Below are positions 28,934 to 34,782 of a stretch of DNA of 34,782 bases, one piece after another. Positions within the stretch are counted from its first letter, which is position 1; every line of letters begins with the position of its first letter. This DNA is from an uncultured Collinsella sp. (lineage in GTDB: Bacteria; Actinomycetota; Coriobacteriia; Coriobacteriales; Coriobacteriaceae), in contig CAAENB010000157.1 in NCBI GenBank assembly GCA_900757235.1, positions 1 through 34,782 on the forward strand, read 5' to 3'. Made by a program: the position numbers and the translations under genes. The notes under the pieces were generated by a model, which searched no databases, was not told where the DNA came from, and saw nothing but the letters and a program-made list of their open reading frames with translations.

Positions 28934-30667
28934 CTACAACTCAGCGAGCATGATCCAGGCAGAACTGTCCTGCGCGAGCCTGCCGTCTGCAAGCGGTGAT
29001 GAGGTGAGCAGGACCCTGCCCGCCGGCAGCTCCACGGGTGCTGCACCGAAGTTCGTCACACACGCCCAGCCGTTGTCGCGGCGATAGGCGATGACGCCGC
29101 CCTCAGCGCCCTCGGCACCATCCGCAAGGCCGGTACGCCCGTCAAGATCGAGCCACGCAAGATCGTTGGCGCACCCGCGCAGCTTGCGTCGCAGCCAGAG
29201 GGCGTCACGATAGAGCGCAAGCATCGATGTCGGGTCCGCTTCTTCCCTATCGGCAGCGTAATCGGAAAACCATGCAGGCTGCGGCAGATGGGGCGCCGCA
29301 TCGGCGTCCGCCGGTGAAAACCCAAACGATCCGCCCTGCACGGGATCGTCCGCTGCCACCCACGGCAGGGGCACACGGCAGCCGTCGCGTCCCTTCTCGC
29401 GCTTCGGTCCGTGCGTATTGGTCGCAGTAGGATCTTCGAGTGCGGCCCACGGAATGTCAGCCACCTCAAAAAGGCCGAGCTCCTCACCCTGATACACGTA
29501 TGCCGAGCCCGGAAGCGCCAGCTCGAGCAAAAGGGCCGCCCGCGCGCGGCGCTCGCCGAGTTCACGGTCCTCGTCATAAGACGACCCGTCGCGTAAGAGC
29601 CAGTCGAGCGCAATCTGGTGGTAGCGCGTCGCCTTGATCTGCGGCAGGGCATAGCGCGTCGCCACGCGCGGCACGTCGTGGTTGGAGAGCACCCAGGTCG
29701 AGGCGGAATCGGATTCTATAGCTGCCTTCAAGCCCTCCTCGATTGCAGCGTGCATGTCATCATAGGTCCAAGTGGCCTTGGCAAACTCAAAGTTGAATGT
29801 CTGGCCAAGCTCGCTGGGACGCGCGTAGAGATACTGGCGCTCGGGCAGCACCCACGCCTCGGCAACGGCGCTGCGTGGCGGATCATAGCGGTCGAACACG
29901 CGGCGCCACTCGCGATAGATCTCGTGGACCTCGTTGCGGTCCCACAGCGGATGGGTGCCGTTCTCAACCATGTCATCGCCCTCGGCGAGATGCCACTGGT
30001 CGAGATCATCGCGGTCGAGATCCTTGGCGAGACCGTGCGCCACATCAATGCGAAAGCCATCGACGCCTCGATCGCTCCAAAACGCCAAGACGTCGCAAAA
30101 GAACGCATGAACCTCGGGGCACGACCAGTCAAAGTCCGGCTGCTCGGGCGTAAACATGTGCAGATACCACTGACCGTCCGCGACGCGCGTCCAGGCGGGG
30201 CCGCCAAAGTTGGCATTCCAATTGGTGGGAGGCAGCTCGCCGTGCTCGCCGCGACCATCGCGGAAGATATAACGGGCGCGCTCGGGCGATCCAGGGCCGG
30301 CGGCGAGAGCGGCTTTGAACCAGGGGTGCTGGTTGGACGAATGGTTGGGCACGATGTCGACGATGACCTTGATGCCGTGCGTATGAGCCGCAGCGATCAT
30401 GTCATCGAAGTCGTCAAGCGAGCCGAGACGTGAGTCGACATCGCAGTAGTCCGCCACATCATAGCCGCCATCAACAAGAGGCGATGGGTAAAACGGGCTC
30501 AGCCAGATGGCCTCGATACCCAGCCGCTCAAGATAGTCCATCTGCTGGGTAATGCCCGCGATATCGCCCAGACCCGAACCAGTCGAATCCTTAAACGAGC
30601 GCGGGTAGATTTGATAAATCGCGGCATCGGACATCCATGGGCGCGAAGAGGACTTTTCTGTAGCCAT
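28934..30667 (-). CDS. Alpha-glucosidase, GH13 family (oligo-1,6-glucosidase-like)
   Basis: This 577-residue cytoplasmic glycoside hydrolase has all four GH13 regions: VIVDIVPNHSS (about 101-111), GFRIDVAHGL with nucleophile Asp208, AVAEAW with acid/base Glu270, and VLSNHDVPR with Asp331. The start AAIYQIYPRSFKDSTGSGLGDI is typical of alpha-1,4/1,6-glucosidases acting on maltose, isomaltose or sucrose-like sugars. The ATG at 30667 has AAGGGAGA eight bases upstream; the frame continues upstream only by reading through tRNA genes. No transporter or regulator accompanies it. It lies between identical tRNA-Gly genes in direct orientation. Confidence 0.93.
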   Translation of the reverse strand: MATEKSSSRPWMSDAAIYQIYPRSFKDSTGSGLGDIAGITQQMDYLERLGIEAIWLSPFYPSPLVDGGYDVADYCDVDSRLGSLDDFDDMIAAAHTHGIKVIVDIVPNHSSNQHPWFKAALAAGPGSPERARYIFRDGRGEHGELPPTNWNANFGGPAWTRVADGQWYLHMFTPEQPDFDWSCPEVHAFFCDVLAFWSDRGVDGFRIDVAHGLAKDLDRDDLDQWHLAEGDDMVENGTHPLWDRNEVHEIYREWRRVFDRYDPPRSAVAEAWVLPERQYLYARPSELGQTFNFEFAKATWTYDDMHAAIEEGLKAAIESDSASTWVLSNHDVPRVATRYALPQIKATRYHQIALDWLLRDGSSYDEDRELGERRARAALLLELALPGSAYVYQGEELGLFEVADIPWAALEDPTATNTHGPKREKGRDGCRVPLPWVAADDPVQGGSFGFSPADADAAPHLPQPAWFSDYAADREEADPTSMLALYRDALWLRRKLRGCANDLAWLDLDGRTGLADGAEGAEGGVIAYRRDNGWACVTNFGAAPVELPAGRVLLTSSPLADGRLAQDSSAWIMLAEL

Positions 30668-30803
30668 GGGATGAGTCTCCCTTGCAACGAGGTTTTGCGA
30701 GATGCCCACGATGATACGCCCAAAGCGGACATTCGCGGCAAACGTCACAGCCACGCCCCAAAACGCTCGCTCCCTCTCGGGTTCGAGCCCAAGCGATGGG
30801 TAC

Positions 30804-30834
30804 GAAAAAGCCCGGCTACCGTAGTAGTCGGGCT
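30804..30834 (-). terminator. Terminator after tRNA-Gly copy 2
   Basis: On the minus strand AGCCCGACTAC pairs with GTAGCCGGGCT (one G-T pair) around a short loop, followed by TTTTTCG. It ends the tRNA-Gly/Cys/Gly cluster before the GH13 gene. Confidence 0.9.
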
Positions 30835-30842
30835 GCTGCGTT

Positions 30843-30918
30843 TGGAGCGGACAACGGGGCTCGAACCCGCGACCCCAACCTTGGCAAGGTTGTGCTCTAC
30901 CAACTGAGCCATGTCCGC
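30843..30918 (-). tRNA. tRNA-Gly (GCC), copy 2
   Basis: Identical to the copies at 28717 and 31069, with encoded CCA. It lies downstream of tRNA-Cys, from which a hairpin followed by a U-tract (30924-30950) separates it. Confidence 0.97.
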
Positions 30919-30923
30919 ATATG

Positions 30924-30950
30924 TAAAACAAAACGGGCGCCGGAGCGCCC
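30924..30950 (-). terminator. Terminator-like hairpin between tRNA-Cys and tRNA-Gly copy 2
   Basis: On the minus strand GGGCGC-TCCG-GCGCCC is followed by GTTTTGTTTTAC. It has full intrinsic-terminator form although another tRNA follows in the same direction six bases later. Confidence 0.75.
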
Positions 30951-30960
30951 GGATGTTGCC

Positions 30961-31034
30961 TGGAGGCGAAGCCCGGATTCGAACCGGGGGTAAAGGCTTT
31001 GCAGGCCTCTGCCTTACCACTTGGCCACTTCGCC
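30961..31034 (-). tRNA. tRNA-Cys (GCA)
   Basis: A complete cloverleaf beginning GGCGAAGTGGCCAAGTGG, with anticodon loop CTGCAAA (GCA) and encoded CCA; 74 bases. It lies between tRNA-Gly copies 2 and 3. Confidence 0.96.
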
Positions 31035-31035
31035 G

Positions 31036-31058
31036 AAAAAGGACCGCCTAAACGGTCC
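31036..31058 (-). terminator. Terminator-like hairpin between tRNA-Gly copy 3 and tRNA-Cys
   Basis: On the minus strand GGACCG-TTTAGG-CGGTCC is followed by TTTTTCGG, then immediately by the tRNA-Cys 5' end. It is terminator-shaped inside a tRNA cluster. Confidence 0.72.
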
Positions 31059-31068
31059 GGAAATGCAA

Positions 31069-31144
31069 TGGAGCGGACAACGGGGCTCGAACCCGCGACC
31101 CCAACCTTGGCAAGGTTGTGCTCTACCAACTGAGCCATGTCCGC
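31069..31144 (-). tRNA. tRNA-Gly (GCC), copy 3
   Basis: First gene of the Gly-Cys-Gly cluster on the minus strand, identical to copies 1 and 2. Its promoter (31157-31205) ends 12 bases upstream, the same distance as for copy 1. Confidence 0.97.
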
Positions 31145-31156
31145 TTGCGGGTTATT

Positions 31157-31205
31157 AATTTACGCGAGTTGTCCAAAAGACGCAAGTACTTTTTTCAAAA
31201 AACTT
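31157..31205 (-). promoter_or_regulatory. Promoter of the tRNA-Gly/Cys/Gly cluster with palindromic upstream element
   Basis: On the minus strand TTGCGT and TAAATT are 17 bases apart, with AAGTTTTTTGAAAAAAGT just before the -35. Layout and distance match the promoter at 28805-28854. Confidence 0.85.
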
Positions 31206-31249
31206 GTCTGCCGCATGTTCTTAGTAGCTAAACGCGCTAAAGCGATTGG

Positions 31250-32032
31250 CTAGGCACACGATTCCAGCGCTCCGCTAAACAGCTTCACCATCTGCACGCG
31301 CGTGCCGGCGCCGTCCGTACGACGAGCAACCTCCACGTTATCGACGAGCATACGCATAAGCTTGATACCACGGCCGCGCTCCTCAGATGCAACCGGCTCG
31401 CTCGTTTCATCGATAGAATAGCCGGCACCTCGATCAAGCACCTCAACCACAACGCGATCGCCATAGGCCTGAACCGTCAGGACGCACCCGATACCGCCCG
31501 CATGGTCATAGGCATTACCCAGCGCCTCCCCCGACGCCAATGCGACATCGTAGCGCTCGTCACGACGCAACGGAAGCGATTCAAGGAGTTCGGCGATGCG
31601 ATGTCGGTAGTACGGAAGATTCTCGATACCCTGACGGACCTCGACGCTCTTACTCCAGCGAGGCAGCTCCCCCACCGGAATAGCGGGAATAGACTCCCGT
31701 GCCGGCCCCGCGACATGAAGGATATCGACAAGACGAGCAATCTCCAAAAAGCGAACAACTTCACCTGATGCATTGACGAGCGAAAGCAAGCCTTCTCGCC
31801 TCATGAGCTCACGAGCGCGCGTAAGCAGGAATGCCAAGCCCGTCGAATCGATAAAGCTAACAGCCTGACAGTTGATGACGACACGACGCACGCCGCGGCC
31901 AATCAAAGCATCCAACCGCCGACGCAACGCAGGCACCGTGGCGATGTCGATATCGCCTGGTGGCGTCAAAACCGCTATGTCATTCCACTCATTCATACGA
32001 CCATGGTTCCCAAAAAAGCCCACTCGATGCAT
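31250..32032 (-). CDS. STAS domain fused to anti-sigma-factor-like serine kinase
   Basis: This 260-residue protein joins two halves of a partner switch. Residues about 13-115 are a STAS domain (anti-sigma antagonist, SpoIIAA/RsbV-like) with the phosphorylatable serine in VSFIDSTGLAFLL. Residues about 140-260 are a RsbW/SpoIIAB-like ATPase, with N box EALGNAYDHAGG, G1 DRGAGYSI and G2 RGRGIKLMRMLV. The two are normally separate proteins. It follows the SpoIIE-type phosphatase gene by about 40 bases. The ATG at 32032 has GGGGAA before it; ATG 31996, which starts at the domain edge, is the alternative. No sigma factor gene lies in the window, so the target is unknown. Confidence 0.87.
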   Translation of the reverse strand: MHRVGFFGNHGRMNEWNDIAVLTPPGDIDIATVPALRRRLDALIGRGVRRVVINCQAVSFIDSTGLAFLLTRARELMRREGLLSLVNASGEVVRFLEIARLVDILHVAGPARESIPAIPVGELPRWSKSVEVRQGIENLPYYRHRIAELLESLPLRRDERYDVALASGEALGNAYDHAGGIGCVLTVQAYGDRVVVEVLDRGAGYSIDETSEPVASEERGRGIKLMRMLVDNVEVARRTDGAGTRVQMVKLFSGALESCA

Positions 32033-32073
32033 TCGTTTCCCCAACCGTACGGATTCAGCCCGCCCAGCGTCGT

Positions 32074-34419
32074 CTATGAACGACCCCGTAAAAACTCAAG
32101 GGACACCAATGCAATGTCATCGTCCAGCGCCGATTCGGTAAATCGGTCAAGCTCGCCCAAGACCTTGCCGCAAATGCCCGACACGCCCTCCCCCGAAACA
32201 GAAAGCAGAAGGTCGCGCAAGCGCTGCTCGCCAAAGAACGCTCCGGTGCGGTCGCGGGCCTCAATCGTTCCATCCGTATACATGAAGAGCATGTCGCCGG
32301 GGGCGAACGTAAACACGCCTGTCTCGTACACCATGCTCTCAAAGGCACCGATTACGCCCGATTGGCACCCAAGCAGCTCAACCTCTCCCCCACGGGCCTC
32401 GCCGCCACCCAGCGGCATCGACTCTGGCCTGATGACCATGGTCGGAGGATGGCCCGCCGAACAATACGTTGCGCGTCCGGCTTTAAGGTCAATCTTGGCG
32501 ATAAAGGCCGTCACGAACGTCTCGACCCTCGAAAAGCCCATGAGCATACTGTTAAGGGAGCGTGCCATGCGGGCCGGTCCAGCGCCCTCCCAAGCATATG
32601 CCGTCAGGGCCGTCTTGACGAGCGCGGACATCGATGCGGCCTCAATGCCTTTGCCAGACACATCACCCAGAATCATGACGGCGCAGTCGTCGGGAAGACG
32701 GATGAGCGTATAGAAATCGCCGCCGACCAACGCCGAGTTCGTGGCCGACAGGTACACCGAATCGGCGGCGATTCCCGGAACATCCCCCAGGGAATTTCTC
32801 ATGCCAATCTGAAGGGTCTGAGCGATATGGCGCTCCTCGCGCTTTTGAGATTCGCCTTCGTAGATCAGTTCAAAGTCATGCGCCAAGTGCACCAAGTAGT
32901 CATATTCGAGGTCATCAATCGGCTCTTGGCTACCATCACGAAGCAGCAGCGCGCGCGTCGTCGGCCCCTTCGCAACAGAAGCAGGAACAATCGCGTCGTT
33001 ACTGTGTTTGCCATCACCCTCAGAGCGCGGGCGCCCCGCCTCGATGCCGGAGTCGACGTAGAGACCTTGACAAGGCAGACCATGCGCCCTAAGCCAGCCT
33101 CCCATAGGCATCGATTCGTCAACGCGAGTTATACGGACGTGTTTAAGGTCCTCGGCACTCGTGCCGCCCAAAACAGATGCCTCAAAGCCATCAGGGCCAG
33201 CCCCCAGACGTGCCGCCGGCGCCGTCGTGGAAAAGAATAGCTTCTCGGGATCGTCCGGCAAAACAACGCGACTGCCGCCTTCAAAATCTATGACGTAGGA
33301 GTCCAGACTGGCGTCATACTCAACAGGACAAAAATGGCAGTTGAGCATATTGCAGATCTCGGACGATACCGCCTGGGTAGCCGCGGCGGAATCGTCTAGA
33401 AAGGTAAACAACTCATCACGTAAGACATTGAGCGAGCGGCCGAGCTCGGCCGCACGACGAGAGCGAAGGCTCGATGCCATGCCGACCAGCTGGATAGACA
33501 GGTAATCGCAAATGACCTCGAGTACATTAACGTCATAGGCGAGCGGTGCCTGGGGGCGTTTCCAACCAACTTCCAGCACGCCAAGGATCTGCGTACCGTA
33601 AAAAACGGGAAGACAGATTTCACTGCGGTACGGAGGCATATCCTGCATGCGCAACAGGTGCTTAGAACGATTATCCAGGTCCATGAACATACCGGAGGCG
33701 GCCTTATCGCCCTCAAGGTCCTGTTGAATCGACAAGCGACAGGCACGCGACTCGCGAAGAACATACGTCGGAATGCCAGCGCCATACGGCAAAAACTCGG
33801 GCAGGTAGCTGTCGAGCAGCTCCTTGGAAACACCGCGAAGCTTAAAGCCGCCGCTCTCAGAAAAATAGATAGCAGCACCCGAAGCATCGAGCGTTCCTAC
33901 AAGCTGGTTCAAAACGGTATCAAGCAGGCTGGGTAACTCATCGGAGCCCACAGTGCTCATAATGACCGAGAGCGTGCCAGAGAGACGCTTGTTCGCCACT
34001 CTAAGCTCCGATAACGCACGCTTGAGTTGCCGGTCGTGAGAATACTGTTCCTCAATACTGTGAAGCGCCACCAGGACACGTGGCGCGCGGCGCCCAAAGA
34101 TGCGTGGAGGCGTTACGGAGCCCGCACGAACCAAGACGGGAATGAAAGAGCCGTCACTCAGTTTGAGCATCAGTTGGTTCTCTGAGCCATCAGTTTCAAA
34201 TGGCAGACGATGTTCCGTCGCACGCTCAAAAGCGGACGAGTACAGGACGTCTTTAACATCTCCACCGATGACGTCGGCGCGTTCCTCGCACATCAAACCA
34301 AGTAAGCGATTATTCACATGCAGAATGGTTCCGTCGAGCTCGCAGATAATGACAGCATCGCTCGTGATCTCGACTAGTTGGGCAACGTCTGCCCACTCGT
34401 TGCGTTCAAGCGTTTCCAT
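32074..34419 (-). CDS. PAS/GAF sensor with SpoIIE-type PP2C phosphatase
   Basis: A 781-residue protein without membrane segments. Order: PAS domain about 10-125 (LVEITSDAVIICELDGTILH), a short helical linker, a GAF domain about 155-310 (GAAIYFSESGGFKLRG, EICLPVFYGTQILGVLEV), a second less clear GAF-like region about 330-530, and a C-terminal SpoIIE/RsbU phosphatase at about 545-781 with metal aspartates in LVGGDFYTLI (Asp568), ILGDVSGKGIEA (Asp586), MYTDGTIEARD and DDDIALV. It would dephosphorylate a STAS protein in response to a ligand or redox cue; the adjacent STAS-kinase fusion is the probable partner. The ATG at 34419 has GGTGGGG upstream. It lies directly after the tRNA-Leu terminator. 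Confidence 0.9.
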   Translation of the reverse strand: METLERNEWADVAQLVEITSDAVIICELDGTILHVNNRLLGLMCEERADVIGGDVKDVLYSSAFERATEHRLPFETDGSENQLMLKLSDGSFIPVLVRAGSVTPPRIFGRRAPRVLVALHSIEEQYSHDRQLKRALSELRVANKRLSGTLSVIMSTVGSDELPSLLDTVLNQLVGTLDASGAAIYFSESGGFKLRGVSKELLDSYLPEFLPYGAGIPTYVLRESRACRLSIQQDLEGDKAASGMFMDLDNRSKHLLRMQDMPPYRSEICLPVFYGTQILGVLEVGWKRPQAPLAYDVNVLEVICDYLSIQLVGMASSLRSRRAAELGRSLNVLRDELFTFLDDSAAATQAVSSEICNMLNCHFCPVEYDASLDSYVIDFEGGSRVVLPDDPEKLFFSTTAPAARLGAGPDGFEASVLGGTSAEDLKHVRITRVDESMPMGGWLRAHGLPCQGLYVDSGIEAGRPRSEGDGKHSNDAIVPASVAKGPTTRALLLRDGSQEPIDDLEYDYLVHLAHDFELIYEGESQKREERHIAQTLQIGMRNSLGDVPGIAADSVYLSATNSALVGGDFYTLIRLPDDCAVMILGDVSGKGIEAASMSALVKTALTAYAWEGAGPARMARSLNSMLMGFSRVETFVTAFIAKIDLKAGRATYCSAGHPPTMVIRPESMPLGGGEARGGEVELLGCQSGVIGAFESMVYETGVFTFAPGDMLFMYTDGTIEARDRTGAFFGEQRLRDLLLSVSGEGVSGICGKVLGELDRFTESALDDDIALVSLEFLRGRS

Positions 34420-34444
34420 CGTGGACCCCACCGTCTATCGGTAA

Positions 34445-34468
34445 CAAAAAAGCCTCCGAAGAGGCTTC
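34445..34468 (-). terminator. Terminator of tRNA-Leu
   Basis: On the minus strand AGCCTC-TTCG-GAGGCT, a UUCG tetraloop hairpin, is followed by TTTTTTG. It isolates tRNA-Leu from the phosphatase gene. Confidence 0.92.
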
Positions 34469-34478
34469 TCAAATGCGA

Positions 34479-34568
34479 TGGTGTCGGAGGCGGGACTTGA
34501 ACCCGCATGACCAAAAAGCGGTCACTAGCACCTCAAGCTAGCGCGTCTGCCAATTCCGCCACTCCGAC
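34479..34568 (-). tRNA. tRNA-Leu (GAG)
   Basis: A 90-base class II tRNA beginning GTCGGAGTGGCGGAATTGG, with anticodon loop TTGAGGT (GAG), a long variable arm (TGACCGCTTTTTGGTCA) and encoded CCA. It reads CUC and CUU leucine codons. Confidence 0.96.
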
Positions 34569-34624
34569 ATGCTATATTGTTGATTCGCGGTTCGTTTTTT
34601 GGACCCGCGCGTTCAACGAGGAAG

Positions 34625-34675
34625 ATAATAACCTATGATTCGAGAACTGTGCAAGCACTTTTTTCAAAAAAGTTT
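34625..34675 (-). promoter_or_regulatory. Promoter of tRNA-Leu with palindromic upstream element
   Basis: On the minus strand TTGCAC is followed after 17 bases by TTATTA, with AAACTTTTTTGAAAAAAGTG directly upstream of the -35, as at the other two tRNA promoters. The distance to the tRNA is longer (about 57 bases), so a processed leader or a further start site is likely. Confidence 0.75.
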
Positions 34676-34782
34676 ACGAATTTGTAAATGCGCTGGTAGA
34701 CGGACCTGTTCGGGTCGGAATGAGGTTGCTTTCCAACGCGTCCTCGGGCATGCGGCATTATTTTGATTCGCGCTTCGCGCTA
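34676..34782. other. Window end, no gene identified
   Basis: No supported gene. On the minus strand the last 25 bases could be the end of a frame entering from the right (SAKRESK and TAA, stop at 34758-34760), too short to call. A small hairpin, GGACCTGTTCGGGTC, lies at about 34702-34716. Confidence 0.3.

Noticed and set aside
30774..30796. GGGTTCGAGCCC near 30780 as a tRNA remnant
   Set aside because: It is a short self-complementary sequence that mimics a T-arm; no other tRNA parts surround it.
30668..31138. Upstream extension of the GH13 frame containing MAQLVEHNLAKVGVAGSSP repeats
   Set aside because: It reads straight through tRNA-Gly and tRNA-Cys genes; the repeated peptide is translated tRNA. 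The ATG at 30667 has a proper ribosome site.

Overview
The window looks like chromosome of a strictly anaerobic, high-GC gut actinobacterium of the Coriobacteriia, most likely Collinsella. This is an inference from protein style and gene content: an oxygen-sensitive class III ribonucleotide reductase with its activase, a 4Fe-4S aldo/keto reductase, O-acetylhomoserine sulfhydrylase, acyl-phosphate/kinase energy genes, and no respiratory genes. No sequence comparison was run. There is no prophage, insertion sequence, rRNA operon or CRISPR array.

Layout. 1-4700: a cut-off endonuclease IV gene, a Gfo/Idh/MocA oxidoreductase, an aldo/keto reductase, a cyclase-family hydrolase and a ketopantoate-reductase-like protein. 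Two copies of a 67-nt hairpin element lie directly upstream of the first two genes. 4736-8701: a small membrane protein, a secreted protein, and metY divergent from a LysR regulator; metY has a long leader holding a 17-codon cysteine-containing open frame. 8801-11323: rnhA, a second Gfo/Idh/MocA protein, acylphosphatase and a PerR-type regulator. 11401-13292 (minus): a HAD phosphatase, an orphan UreE-like protein and a SlyD-like chaperone. 13412-15276: dipeptidase and a YgjP-like metalloprotease. 15283-20248 (minus): folB, an HD hydrolase, folE, nrdG and nrdD, with two long inverted repeats between nrdG and nrdD and an NrdR box upstream of nrdD.

20817-28492 (minus) is the most unusual part: a Sfp-type phosphopantetheinyl transferase, a TetR regulator, a thiolase-like enzyme, a DUF35 zinc-ribbon/OB protein, a stand-alone acyl carrier protein, a phosphate acyltransferase, a butyrate-kinase-like enzyme, an MFS transporter and a four-helix membrane protein. 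Together they suggest a dedicated route in which a transported acid is handled as ACP or CoA thioester and acyl phosphate, probably linked to ATP. The substrate is unknown.

28639-34568: tRNA-Val, three identical tRNA-Gly, tRNA-Cys and tRNA-Leu, an alpha-glucosidase, and a partner-switching pair (a PAS/GAF/SpoIIE phosphatase and a STAS-kinase fusion). The three tRNA promoters share a palindromic A/T element directly upstream of the -35 box. Gene-free stretches over 300 bases (17600-18025, 20249-20816, 26865-27206) are described in their own entries; all contain inverted repeats or regulatory sites rather than convincing genes.
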